This document shows positions 1-6,943 of a stretch of DNA of 49,400 bases, one piece after another. The notes under the pieces were generated by a model, which made no database searches, had not been told where the DNA came from, and was given only the letters and a program-made list of their open reading frames with translations. Origin of the DNA: Massilia agri (GTDB lineage: Bacteria; Pseudomonadota; Gammaproteobacteria; Burkholderiales; Burkholderiaceae_D); NCBI RefSeq assembly GCF_024753255.1, contig NZ_JANUHA010000027.1:1-49400 (forward strand). The letters run 5' to 3'. A program made the translations under genes and the position numbers. The number at the start of each line of letters is the position of its first letter. Within the stretch, counting starts at the first letter, position 1.

Positions 1-45
1 AATAGCCGCTTTCATAAGGCTGGGCTGTCTCACGGCGCCACTTTG

Positions 46-1548
46 TCAGGCTTGCGAGACAAGACCGAACATGTCTACAAGAGCGAAATACCTATGAGCC
101 GAATATTGGTGGAGATTCGACTCTTTGAGGTAAATCGGGCCCGATGTGAGTACAGTCGCTGGCACCAGGTAGTAGTCGCAAATGGCCTCTGACGGTACGA
201 ACCGTCCGACGATGCAGAAGTCAACACCCTTATCCGGTGCAATGCGCCAATTACGCAGACCGCGGCGTGGCGTACGTGGAGGGACCACGTCGACCTTCAC
301 GACGAGGCTGCCGTTGAGTGTTATGACGAAAGGTTCATAGGTATGTTCGACTGCTGCTCCAGCGGCGTCAGCCAGCTCGATGACTTTCACTAGTAGCTCC
401 TCTCGCATACGCGCTAGTACTCGCTTAGTTTCGACGAATGCGTAAGACCTCGTCCGCGGTAGGCCGGCCGCTTCGTACGCCTTGATCAGTGATCCGAAGG
501 AACGAACGAGCAGTTGCGGATCTGGCATTGCTGGGTCGGCAGCGATTATTGACGCTGTGACCTTGCCATGGCGAGCTTGGCAATCTCGCAGCAGGTTGAG
601 CAACTCCTCGTGTCCATACCGTCTTTGCCGCCGCGCGCGCTCTTCCTGCACTTCTAAGAACATTTCTGCATCGATGATTGGTGCGACCGCCCCGGCATTT
701 ACTATCCATTTGTCCTGACTGTTTCGGGTTCTTGGCGTTGAGAGCCTACAGGACCGACGGTTGTAGGCTAGGGAGCCGCAATACTTAACGTTCGTTAGGA
801 TCGAATTAATCATGACCTGGGTCCATGGACGACCAAGTTCGCTGGGCAAATGCTCGTTGTTTAGCAGGCGGGCGAGTCCCGCTTCGCTCATCCCGTCCTC
901 GAGGTATAGCCGGTAGATTCTACGAATAGTTCCGACCTCGTTATCGGGTCCCCAAATTAAAACAACGCGATCGGTAAGAGTGATCTTGCCTTCGCCATGC
1001 TCTAGAATCGCTCGCGGCGCCCCACAAGCCTTAACCGCCAAGCGCCTGAAGCCATACCCAGCCAAGCCACCTTGCTTGAACCCCATTTCAATGAACCGTG
1101 ACTGAGCAATAAAGACCTTTTCGGATAGTTCACGGCTGTACTCGGCTGCCATGATCCGCTTTATGCTCTTGAGAAGAGCAGCGTAGGGGCCTGTGTCATC
1201 TGAGAATTTCTCGCCGCAGTAGACGACTTTAATACCGGCACGTCGGCATTTGTGTTCGTAGTAAGCCGCTTCATCGATGTCTTGGAAGCGGCCCCACCTA
1301 CTCACGTCAAACACGATGATGTGTGTGAAGTCTGGTTGCGGAGATTGAACGGCTTGCATTAAGGATAGTAGGCCAGATCTACGCTTGATATCCAAACCGC
1401 TTTTTCCATCATCGACGTATTCGCGAACGATGGGCATACAGTTGGCCGCAGCATACTGATGGATCATGGCTCGCTGATGATCTGTCGAGTAGTCTTGGCT
1501 CTCTGTAGACATCCGAACGTACATCACGGCACAAGCTCTTACCATCAT
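46..1548 (-). CDS. Large serine site-specific recombinase
   Basis: This 500-aa protein should cut and rejoin DNA by serine chemistry. The N-terminal resolvase domain (about residues 5-150) has the nucleophile in YVRMSTESQ (Ser14) and the arginine-rich DVSRWGRFQD segment. A Recombinase-type DNA-binding domain follows (about 160-300), including the segment RPWTQVMINSILTNVKYCG. Residues about 315-362 (HGKVTASIIAADP, then FGSLIKAYEAAGL) resemble the short repeat associated with homing endonucleases, a DNA-binding module. The last 100 residues are unassigned. The first of two adjacent ATGs fits best because AAGGA lies 5 nt upstream. A 71-aa gene is divergent from it. The base composition is less GC-rich than the chromosome, which fits acquired DNA. 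The recombinase class is secure. Whether it moves the whole island or only local cargo cannot be seen. Confidence 0.9.
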   Translation of the reverse strand: MMVRACAVMYVRMSTESQDYSTDHQRAMIHQYAAANCMPIVREYVDDGKSGLDIKRRSGLLSLMQAVQSPQPDFTHIIVFDVSRWGRFQDIDEAAYYEHKCRRAGIKVVYCGEKFSDDTGPYAALLKSIKRIMAAEYSRELSEKVFIAQSRFIEMGFKQGGLAGYGFRRLAVKACGAPRAILEHGEGKITLTDRVVLIWGPDNEVGTIRRIYRLYLEDGMSEAGLARLLNNEHLPSELGRPWTQVMINSILTNVKYCGSLAYNRRSCRLSTPRTRNSQDKWIVNAGAVAPIIDAEMFLEVQEERARRQRRYGHEELLNLLRDCQARHGKVTASIIAADPAMPDPQLLVRSFGSLIKAYEAAGLPRTRSYAFVETKRVLARMREELLVKVIELADAAGAAVEHTYEPFVITLNGSLVVKVDVVPPRTPRRGLRNWRIAPDKGVDFCIVGRFVPSEAICDYYLVPATVLTSGPIYLKESNLHQYSAHRYFALVDMFGLVSQA

Positions 1549-1624
1549 AGATGTCCTTGATCCACCTCAAATAGTAGTCCAGCAAACGAGATATTCTGTG
1601 CTAACCCTCATCGAAAGGAAAAAT

Positions 1625-1840
1625 ATGACCGACATGACACTAGCAATAGCACTTGAGTTGGAGCGGCTTCACGGCGTGCATTGGGCAATAGGGTATTTGT
1701 GCGACCGTGGAATCTCTATGGAGGTAATAGACGAACTGTTAGGCCGCCAAAATTTACCTATAACGACAATCGGAGAGAATGTTAGCTATATCAAATCCAC
1801 CTTTAGCGCGTCTAACACCAGTTCAAGCGGTGTCACATAG
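1625..1840 (+). CDS. Small hypothetical protein divergent from the serine recombinase
   Basis: This 71-aa product (MTDMTLAIALELERLHGVHW...) is not recognised. It starts at the ATG behind AAAGGAAAAAT, a good ribosome-binding site. An upstream in-frame GTG at 1598 is less likely. The first 45 residues look like two amphipathic helices (ERLHGVHWAIGYLCDRG and MEVIDELLG). The tail is Ser/Thr-rich and overlaps the 3' end of the convergent protease gene by 55 bp. Its position back-to-back with the recombinase suggests a recombination directionality factor or a regulator, but that is inference from location only. Confidence 0.5.
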   Translation: MTDMTLAIALELERLHGVHWAIGYLCDRGISMEVIDELLGRQNLPITTIGENVSYIKSTFSASNTSSSGVT

Positions 1841-2694
1841 GTAGCACCCTTCTCGTCAACTGCGAATATCAACCCGATCGGAGCTCCAGTTTCGTGCTCA
1901 ACAACCATAGATCCACTGTCTCCACGTTGAGCGAAATTTGTTAGTACTTCTATCTGATCGTTAAAGCGAGCACTTCCGGTCGGGTAACGAACCCGGATAT
2001 CGTCAAGATCAACGCATTTGACGAAACCGGTAGTCAAGCCCGTTCTACTGCCAAGCTTTGCAACCCTAGTTTGCTGACGTACACGGATGATTGGTTTATC
2101 TGGCCGATACTCGAATGGTGTTCCATGATCTTTAAGTTGAACACCTGGGGCTATTGAAGCGACTGCCGCGTCCACAAAATTTATGCTGCCGTCGCGCTTC
2201 AACGGCGCACTTTTAACTAGTTTTCCAACCACCGAATCTGCCAAACGTCCTCCCATCTCGTAACTAGGATGCAAAACGGCTGCTCGCAAACGAGCACCTC
2301 CTGTTGGTCCTAGCACGTGATCATTAGAAAGAAGCAGTTTCTCTCTGGTTTTTCTATCCTGCACCACACAGGCAAGAGTTCCTGAACCAGAATCTTGGTG
2401 GGAAATTGAGCAACCTATATATACACTCCGCGCAGCAGGAGTAATGATGCCGGTCTCCCTCACGTCTATTTCATCATCGTCAAATTTTCTGATTATTTGA
2501 CGCTCATGATTATCTAAATCATCTAGTGAAGTAACCCGGATTGCAACTTTATAAGTATTTGTTTCTACTGCAATCCCTAAAGCAATTGAGCTCCTACGCA
2601 TGCTAAATGGCCGAGATTTTCTCAACACAGTTGAATTGTCATTCAATTCAAAAGTTAAAACTTTCTTTGCCAATCTTGCCTGCTCATAGTCCAT
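1786..2694 (-). CDS. Trypsin-like (chymotrypsin-fold) serine protease
   Basis: This 302-aa protein has a recognisable serine protease triad: His126 in SNDHVLG, Asp175 in NFVDAAVAS and Ser260 in QRGDSGSMV, in the order and spacing of the chymotrypsin fold. GSGTLACVV (about 103-111) is the usual first strand of the protease core. There is no signal peptide or membrane segment, so the enzyme is predicted to be cytoplasmic, and the N-terminal 90 residues are unassigned. It lies 51 nt downstream of the secreted helical protein on the same strand, so the two probably share a transcript. Proteases of this type serve as effectors or processing enzymes in bacterial conflict systems, but no known system is recognised here. 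Triad assignment is confident. The substrate is unknown. Confidence 0.85.
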   Translation of the reverse strand: MDYEQARLAKKVLTFELNDNSTVLRKSRPFSMRRSSIALGIAVETNTYKVAIRVTSLDDLDNHERQIIRKFDDDEIDVRETGIITPAARSVYIGCSISHQDSGSGTLACVVQDRKTREKLLLSNDHVLGPTGGARLRAAVLHPSYEMGGRLADSVVGKLVKSAPLKRDGSINFVDAAVASIAPGVQLKDHGTPFEYRPDKPIIRVRQQTRVAKLGSRTGLTTGFVKCVDLDDIRVRYPTGSARFNDQIEVLTNFAQRGDSGSMVVEHETGAPIGLIFAVDEKGATYVTPLELVLDALKVDLI

Positions 2695-2745
2695 GATTCA
2701 AACCTCGCCGGATGTCGCATGTCGTAGGAGTGAGAATATCTAAGT

Positions 2746-3996
2746 TTATGGCAGGTTACTCATTAAAACCTTGCCTTCAGGCTTAAACTCGATCTTCGTC
2801 CAAGGAGACTGAATAAAATATGTTGAGTCAAGGCTCCGCTTGCCATCTGAATCAACAATAGTGGCGCGCAATGCAACGCCGCCAGCATATGCAACTTGGT
2901 CGTTGAAGAGCAAACGCTTTTTTGTCATAGAGTTTGCGCTAGAGCGGAGTACAGCGATGCGGAGTTGCTTACGCTTATCAACAAGCATCGCGTTGTAAAT
3001 CCTTTCATTCTTTGCAGCAGCTACTAGCGGGGACAAACCGCTAGTAGCGTCAACCGTATTTAATGCCGTTTGAAACGACTCGACAACAGTTTCTAATTTG
3101 GCACTTTCAGCAAGGATAGCATCTGCTTTCTCAAGAATTGAAGATTTCTCAGCGTTATTTTTTTTCGTTAGCGTTTTGACTGCTTTCTCATCGCCTCGTA
3201 ACTTTTTCAATTTTTCTCGCGAAATGCGCACTTCAGCTAATTTGGCCCGGAGGGCGCCTGAGCCTTTCATAAGACCGTCAACATTGCTCTCTAAGACAGA
3301 ATGTGCTTCGTCAACAAAAACTATATCTCTAGTCTTGCAGTCTGCTTGGGTAGATAGTTCGGACTCAACCTCTGCAAGAGTAACTAGATCTGTCGCCTTC
3401 TCGCTCACAGTTATTTCTGATTTAAAAAGTGTGGCTATTCCCGCTACACCCTTAATAACAGCCCCGGCGGCATCTAAAGCGAACAAAGCCGATGACAACC
3501 CAGCCCCAACAGCGCCTTTCGTTTTTCCGGTGCGAATTGCGTCGTAAGAATCATCCAAGTTCGCTTTTGTTTCAGTTAACTGGGTTTCCATCCAATTCCA
3601 ATAATTTACAAACGCAGTATGACGAGAGACAGCATCTGCAACGTCTGCGTTTGTAACGAAAACTTGATCTTTTCCAATGTCCGAACAAAGTTTGACGATG
3701 AGCTGCTGTAAAGCACTTCTAGTAGAAGCATACAACGCCATATCGATGTTATTACCTCCAGAAACCTGGCCACTAAGACCTTTAATCTCTTTTCCGATCT
3801 CAGTAGAAAATGCAGAAAGCTTGGCACTTCTTAATTCGCCCTGGGCTTTTAGGACTGCAGCTTCCGCATTCATCACTGCAGCCTGTGCTTGCAATTCTGC
3901 AACTTTAGTTGCCTGTTCAGGTGAGAGCTTTGGTTCGTCAGCTGCCGCAGGCATGACAATCAAAGTGCAGCAAACTACTGTGGTCATCAGTTTCAT
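2746..3996 (-). CDS. Secreted helical/coiled-coil protein of unknown function
   Basis: This 416-aa protein is not recognised. It starts with a Sec signal peptide (MKLMT, then a hydrophobic core, with likely cleavage after AAA19), so it should reach the periplasm. Residues 25-65 and about 228-315 are charged, heptad-like helices rich in Ala, Glu and Lys. Between them, residues 161-191 form a glycine/alanine-rich hydrophobic stretch (TKGAVGAGLSSALFALDAAG..., ending IATLF) long enough to enter a membrane as a hairpin. Cys104 and Cys220 could pair. The last 60 residues look beta-rich. Long helices around one buried hydrophobic stretch resemble alpha-pore-forming proteins in layout, but this is not a homology call. 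The start is backed by AGGGGAT 5 nt upstream. The protease gene follows in the same direction. Confidence 0.7.
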   Translation of the reverse strand: MKLMTTVVCCTLIVMPAAADEPKLSPEQATKVAELQAQAAVMNAEAAVLKAQGELRSAKLSAFSTEIGKEIKGLSGQVSGGNNIDMALYASTRSALQQLIVKLCSDIGKDQVFVTNADVADAVSRHTAFVNYWNWMETQLTETKANLDDSYDAIRTGKTKGAVGAGLSSALFALDAAGAVIKGVAGIATLFKSEITVSEKATDLVTLAEVESELSTQADCKTRDIVFVDEAHSVLESNVDGLMKGSGALRAKLAEVRISREKLKKLRGDEKAVKTLTKKNNAEKSSILEKADAILAESAKLETVVESFQTALNTVDATSGLSPLVAAAKNERIYNAMLVDKRKQLRIAVLRSSANSMTKKRLLFNDQVAYAGGVALRATIVDSDGKRSLDSTYFIQSPWTKIEFKPEGKVLMSNLP

Positions 3997-4268
3997 GAAG
4001 ATCCCCTGTAAATATCAATTTGTAATTACAATTTACACATCATCAGGTCTAACTGTCACCATTTTTGCAAAAAAACAACTTATTACTTTTGGAGTATGGG
4101 TCGGTTAGGTAAGGCAAATTTGTCAAAAACGACCGTTTTTGCACATGTCCAACATGAACTAAAGGGAGGTGTTCAAAAAATACCTATTTGACTTTTGAAC
4201 ATGTCCATATGTATGATCTGGGTTAATGAACAGTAATACCGCTGATAAACAATGGCAAAGGTAAGAAC
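3997..4268. promoter_or_regulatory. AT-rich divergent control region with candidate resolvase sites
   Basis: This intergenic region separates the leftward secreted-protein gene from the rightward resolvase gene. It contains a perfect 12-bp palindrome (TTGTAATTACAA, 4020-4031). It also holds two longer inverted repeats: CAAAAACG/CGTTTTTG at 4124-4141, and TGTTCAAAA/TTTTGAACA at 4170-4178 and 4193-4201. ACATGTCC occurs twice (4143-4150 and near 4199-4206). Pairs of inverted sites just before a resolvase gene are the usual layout of a res site, where resolvase also represses its own gene. Confidence 0.5.
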
Positions 4269-4862
4269 ATGGCAGTTTTTGGATACGGTCGGGTCAGCAC
4301 AAAGGAACAAATGGCAGAGAACCAGCGCTTGGAGATCGAGGCAGCCGGCTACGATATCGACTACTGGCATGCGGATGAAGGAGTATCGGGCAAAATCTCA
4401 GCGTTGCGACGGCCGCAGTTCTCCAAGATGCTTGGCCACATTCGTGACGGCGAAACCTTAGTGGTTACGAAGCTCGACCGACTGGGCCGCGATGCGCAAG
4501 ACGTCGGCACGACGATCAAGATGCTGGCCACCCGGGGTATTGAGGTGATCGTACTGCAACTAGGGAAGCTCGACCTGACAAGCGCCGCAGGTAAGTTGAT
4601 GCTAACCATGTTGGCAGCTGTTGCTGAGATGGAGCGTGACTTATTGGTTGAGCGCACACAGTCCGGTCTTATGCGCGCGAAAGCAGAGGGCAAGACACTC
4701 GGGCGTCCGGTTAGCACTACAGCCGATCAACGCGAGGCCATAATAAAACGGTATCAGGGCGGTGCGGGTGAATCAATCAGTGCTTTAGCGCGCACCTACG
4801 GGATCTCAAGGGCAAGCGTGATGCGCATCGTGAAGCCGGCTACTGAAGCTTTCGTTGCTTGA
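4269..4862 (+). CDS. Small serine resolvase/invertase
   Basis: This 197-aa protein belongs to the Tn3/Hin-type resolvase-invertase family. The nucleophile is Ser10 in GYGRVSTKEQ. The conserved KLDRLGRDAQD and the long E helix (about residues 105-135, MLAAVAEMERDLLVERT) are present. A C-terminal helix-turn-helix (about 160-190: ESISALARTYGISRASVMRIV) completes the family length. The gene starts at ATG after GGTAAGAAC, a weak ribosome-binding site. The inverted repeats directly upstream could be its recombination site. Enzymes of this family resolve cointegrates or plasmid dimers, or invert DNA. Here it may be a remnant of a transposon or plasmid within the island. No Tn3-type transposase is visible next to it. 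Confidence 0.92.
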   Translation: MAVFGYGRVSTKEQMAENQRLEIEAAGYDIDYWHADEGVSGKISALRRPQFSKMLGHIRDGETLVVTKLDRLGRDAQDVGTTIKMLATRGIEVIVLQLGKLDLTSAAGKLMLTMLAAVAEMERDLLVERTQSGLMRAKAEGKTLGRPVSTTADQREAIIKRYQGGAGESISALARTYGISRASVMRIVKPATEAFVA

Positions 4863-4872
4863 GGCCTGTAGC

Positions 4873-4910
4873 TGATACAAACCTTAGCTGACTTGACTTA
4901 GTTTGTATCA
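4873..4910. repeat. 10-bp inverted repeat downstream of resolvase gene
   Basis: TGATACAAAC (4873-4882) and its exact complement GTTTGTATCA (4901-4910) are separated by 18 nt. It starts 11 nt past the resolvase stop. There is no T-run, so it is not a typical terminator. A protein-binding or recombination site is possible. Confidence 0.6.
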
Positions 4911-5092
4911 AACAGTTCAGGATACACCGTGTGCCAAGGTCGTGAATTGAAAGAGCTTAGAGTTAGCGCAGTTAGGTTAGCACAGTGGTTAGTGCGCAAA
5001 CCAGTGTTTACGTGGCTTCATACGATCTCAGGACCACGACCGACCATCATTATCTAGAGCATAATAGTCTTTCCTCAGATGATCTTCGCCTG

Positions 5093-5305
5093 TTAGTCCC
5101 ATCGCTTTTTCGCGAGTTTAATGAGGAGCCGCTCCTCTTTAGACTTTGGACACCAGTACTCACGCAGATGCCATCGCAGCCGGTCGAGAAAGCCTAGCCC
5201 TGGCTCTGGCGCAGGAGGGGTAGGTAATCGAGGCATACGACCATGCCAGCCCCTGTACCCCTTACATTGCTCCTCAAATTCTTCAAAGCTATCGGGAATT
5301 TTCAT
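5093..5305 (-). CDS. Possible small protein (70 aa)
   Basis: The leftward frame encodes a 70-aa product with protein-like composition: an acidic start (MKIPDSFEEFEEQ), a Pro-rich middle (LPTPPAPEPG), and a basic helical end (KSKEERLLIKLAKKRWD). The ribosome-binding site is weak (CTAAGATCGCACG before ATG). A rightward 70-aa frame overlaps it (4985-5197) but has less natural composition. No homologue is recognised. It would be the last gene of the leftward phage-type series. Confidence 0.35.
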   Translation of the reverse strand: MKIPDSFEEFEEQCKGYRGWHGRMPRLPTPPAPEPGLGFLDRLRWHLREYWCPKSKEERLLIKLAKKRWD

Positions 5306-5341
5306 CGTGCGATCTTAGAGTTCAAAGTTAGGTGCCACAGC

Positions 5342-5476
5342 TTAAACGTTGCGGATTAGCTCGAGGAGATGGCCCTGCTGGCCGGGCAGCATGCCTACCC
5401 ACGTGCTCGAATGCCCTGGCGAAGGGCAGGCGGTTGGCGCCGATAATGCGGGGGCAGGCGAATTATAAGGTTCCAT
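5342..5476 (-). CDS. Small protein (44 aa), phage-type operon
   Basis: A short leftward frame starts at ATG after AAAAAAGGAAACT, a strong ribosome-binding site at proper spacing, and ends at TAA. The 44-aa product begins MEPYNSPAPALSAP and ends GHLLELIRNV. It is Pro/Ala/Ser-rich with two cysteines or fewer, and no domain is recognised. It lies in line with the primase and other small genes, all leftward, so it may belong to the same transcript. The call rests on the ribosome-binding site, the intact frame and the position. Confidence 0.45.
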   Translation of the reverse strand: MEPYNSPAPALSAPTACPSPGHSSTWVGMLPGQQGHLLELIRNV

Positions 5477-5645
5477 AGTTTCCTTTTTTGTCATGCATTT
5501 GTGCGCGGGACGGTTTCACTGCAGGCCGATATCGACGAGTTTGGGACGGGCGATCACCCCACTATCCCGATGCTGTAGGGCAAGAGCAATCGATCAGGTC
5601 ACTAGCCTTATCGTCGATTCGTCCGTGATCACCGGCCACACAGCT
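5477..5645. other. Gap between small leftward genes
   Basis: About 170 bp lie between the 44-aa and 39-aa frames. I see no convincing reading frame, RNA or repeat here beyond the ribosome-binding site of the 44-aa gene. Confidence 0.4.
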
Positions 5646-5765
5646 TCAATCTGCTCGAGCAGCGCGGCCCGGAGCTTCAGGGCAGAAGTAGGGCAGTGTA
5701 TCGGCGATGGCGATCTCGTGTAGGTCGACCATGAGGCCATTGATTTCGTTTTTGATGATGTTCAT
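5646..5765 (-). CDS. Small protein (39 aa), phage-type operon
   Basis: The leftward frame starts at ATG after GAAAGGCAAGCAAC, with AAAGG at usable spacing, 19 nt past the stop of the 81-aa gene. The product begins MNIIKNEINGLMVDLHEIA and is 39 aa long, mostly acidic and amphipathic. No domain is recognised. Tight spacing behind the previous gene and a good ribosome-binding site favour a real gene. Confidence 0.45.
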   Translation of the reverse strand: MNIIKNEINGLMVDLHEIAIADTLPYFCPEAPGRAARAD

Positions 5766-5784
5766 GTTGCTTGCCTTTCGGTTA

Positions 5785-6030
5785 TCACGTTGTAGGAAAC
5801 GCATGCACATAGATTTCCTGACGCTGCAGCCACCGGCCGAGGCGCATGTAGTTGTTGTCGCGGCTCTGCTTGTATCCGGCACGGTGCGCCGCGGCGAGCT
5901 GTGTCCAGTACAACCTTAGCTCAGGGTGCGCCCCGGTCTGCGCCTTGGCATCCTCGACGTCGTCGGCGTCCCAGCCGTACAGGTTGGCGATGTAGGCGAA
6001 ATCACGGAGGAATTGTTTAGACGCTAACAT
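5785..6030 (-). CDS. Hypothetical protein (81 aa) overlapping primase
   Basis: The 81-aa product (MLASKQFLRDFAYIANLYGW...) is hydrophilic and probably helical, with many aromatic and acidic residues. It resembles the small proteins that follow primases in phage-like elements, but no family can be named. I chose the ATG at 6030, which overlaps the end of the primase gene by 14 nt. A longer upstream extension would lie inside the primase in another frame. The overlap suggests translational coupling and a role linked to replication of the element. Confidence 0.65.
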   Translation of the reverse strand: MLASKQFLRDFAYIANLYGWDADDVEDAKAQTGAHPELRLYWTQLAAAHRAGYKQSRDNNYMRLGRWLQRQEIYVHAFPTT

Positions 6031-6943
6031 CGGCCCAATCCCTTCCGATCCCGTCCGGGATCTGGACGTCCACAACCAGCCCTTTCTTTGCTAACCGGCG
6101 TGCTAACCCGAACGCAGCCGCCTGCCCGGTAAAGCTGGCGTCGTTGTCGCCGGCGATCAGCACGCGCTCCACGCCCTGCGGCGGCACCCAAGCTTCCAGC
6201 AGTACCGCATTGGTCGCGGCCCAAACCGGCATGCCGAAGCGAATAGAGGCCGCCAGAGCCGTTTCGATACCCTCGCTTATGCCGAGAGTCGCCCCGCCTC
6301 CACCCAGCCTTACAGCGGCCGTACTCAAGGGCTTGCCGGCCATGATCTTCTTCGGCTGCGGCACCGGCGCCTTCTCGCCGTCGTCAGTCAAGTAGGTGCG
6401 GTGGATCGACGCGCCGGTGCCGTGCGGGTACTGCAGACGGGCGAGCATTGCCGGAAAGCGACCCAGATCGACGCCGGCCTCGTCGGTGTACCGCAGCTCA
6501 GGGTGGAAGCGGAGGCCAAGCGGAACCGTCTCGATGCCCAGGCGCCGGCTTAGGTACCGCCACACTGGGTCGCCATGCACGACCGCCCTGCTGGTCTTCC
6601 ACACCTGGTTCAGCGCGCGAAGCTTACTGGTTTGGGTACGCTCTGGTGCGATCGACCCAGGCTGGACCGTCTCGACGATCTGGTCGACCTGCTTGGCGGC
6701 CTCGCTGAACGACCACCCCATCACTTTCTGCAGCAGCTGGAAGCCGTCGCCCGACCCGCAATGCGAGCAGATCCACGTCCCCCGGCCGGCCTTGTCGTCG
6801 AACCGGTACCGGTCCTTGCCGGCGCAGATCGGGCAAGGGCCATGCTTCTTACCGAGGAAAGCCGGGTCGACGCCTAGCTGCTGGAGGATGCCGGGCCAGC
6901 GGCCGACCGCTTCGTCGGCGGTCCGAGTCTTAACCCCCTGCAT
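6017..6943 (-). CDS. Phage-type DNA primase (zinc finger + Toprim)
   Basis: This 308-aa protein should synthesise RNA primers for replication of the element. A zinc-binding domain of the P4-type primase is visible at residues 37-62 (CPIC, then WICSHC, with the conserved GKDRYRFDD between them). The C-terminal half is a Toprim domain with the acidic motif EGIETALA and the metal-binding AGDND. In phage P4 primase and helicase are one protein. Here the helicase is the separate gene just upstream, overlapped by 14 nt. Length and motif order fit the stand-alone primases of betaproteobacterial integrative elements. Start is the ATG overlapping the helicase stop. Function is well supported. Confidence 0.88.
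   Translation of the reverse strand: MQGVKTRTADEAVGRWPGILQQLGVDPAFLGKKHGPCPICAGKDRYRFDDKAGRGTWICSHCGSGDGFQLLQKVMGWSFSEAAKQVDQIVETVQPGSIAPERTQTSKLRALNQVWKTSRAVVHGDPVWRYLSRRLGIETVPLGLRFHPELRYTDEAGVDLGRFPAMLARLQYPHGTGASIHRTYLTDDGEKAPVPQPKKIMAGKPLSTAAVRLGGGGATLGISEGIETALAASIRFGMPVWAATNAVLLEAWVPPQGVERVLIAGDNDASFTGQAAAFGLARRLAKKGLVVDVQIPDGIGRDWADVSV

Noticed and set aside
4970..5010. tRNA-like D-arm sequence (AGTGGTTAG)
   Set aside because: No anticodon arm, T arm or acceptor pairing follows.
4985..5197. A 70-aa rightward frame
   Set aside because: No ribosome-binding site and weak protein character. It overlaps a better leftward frame.
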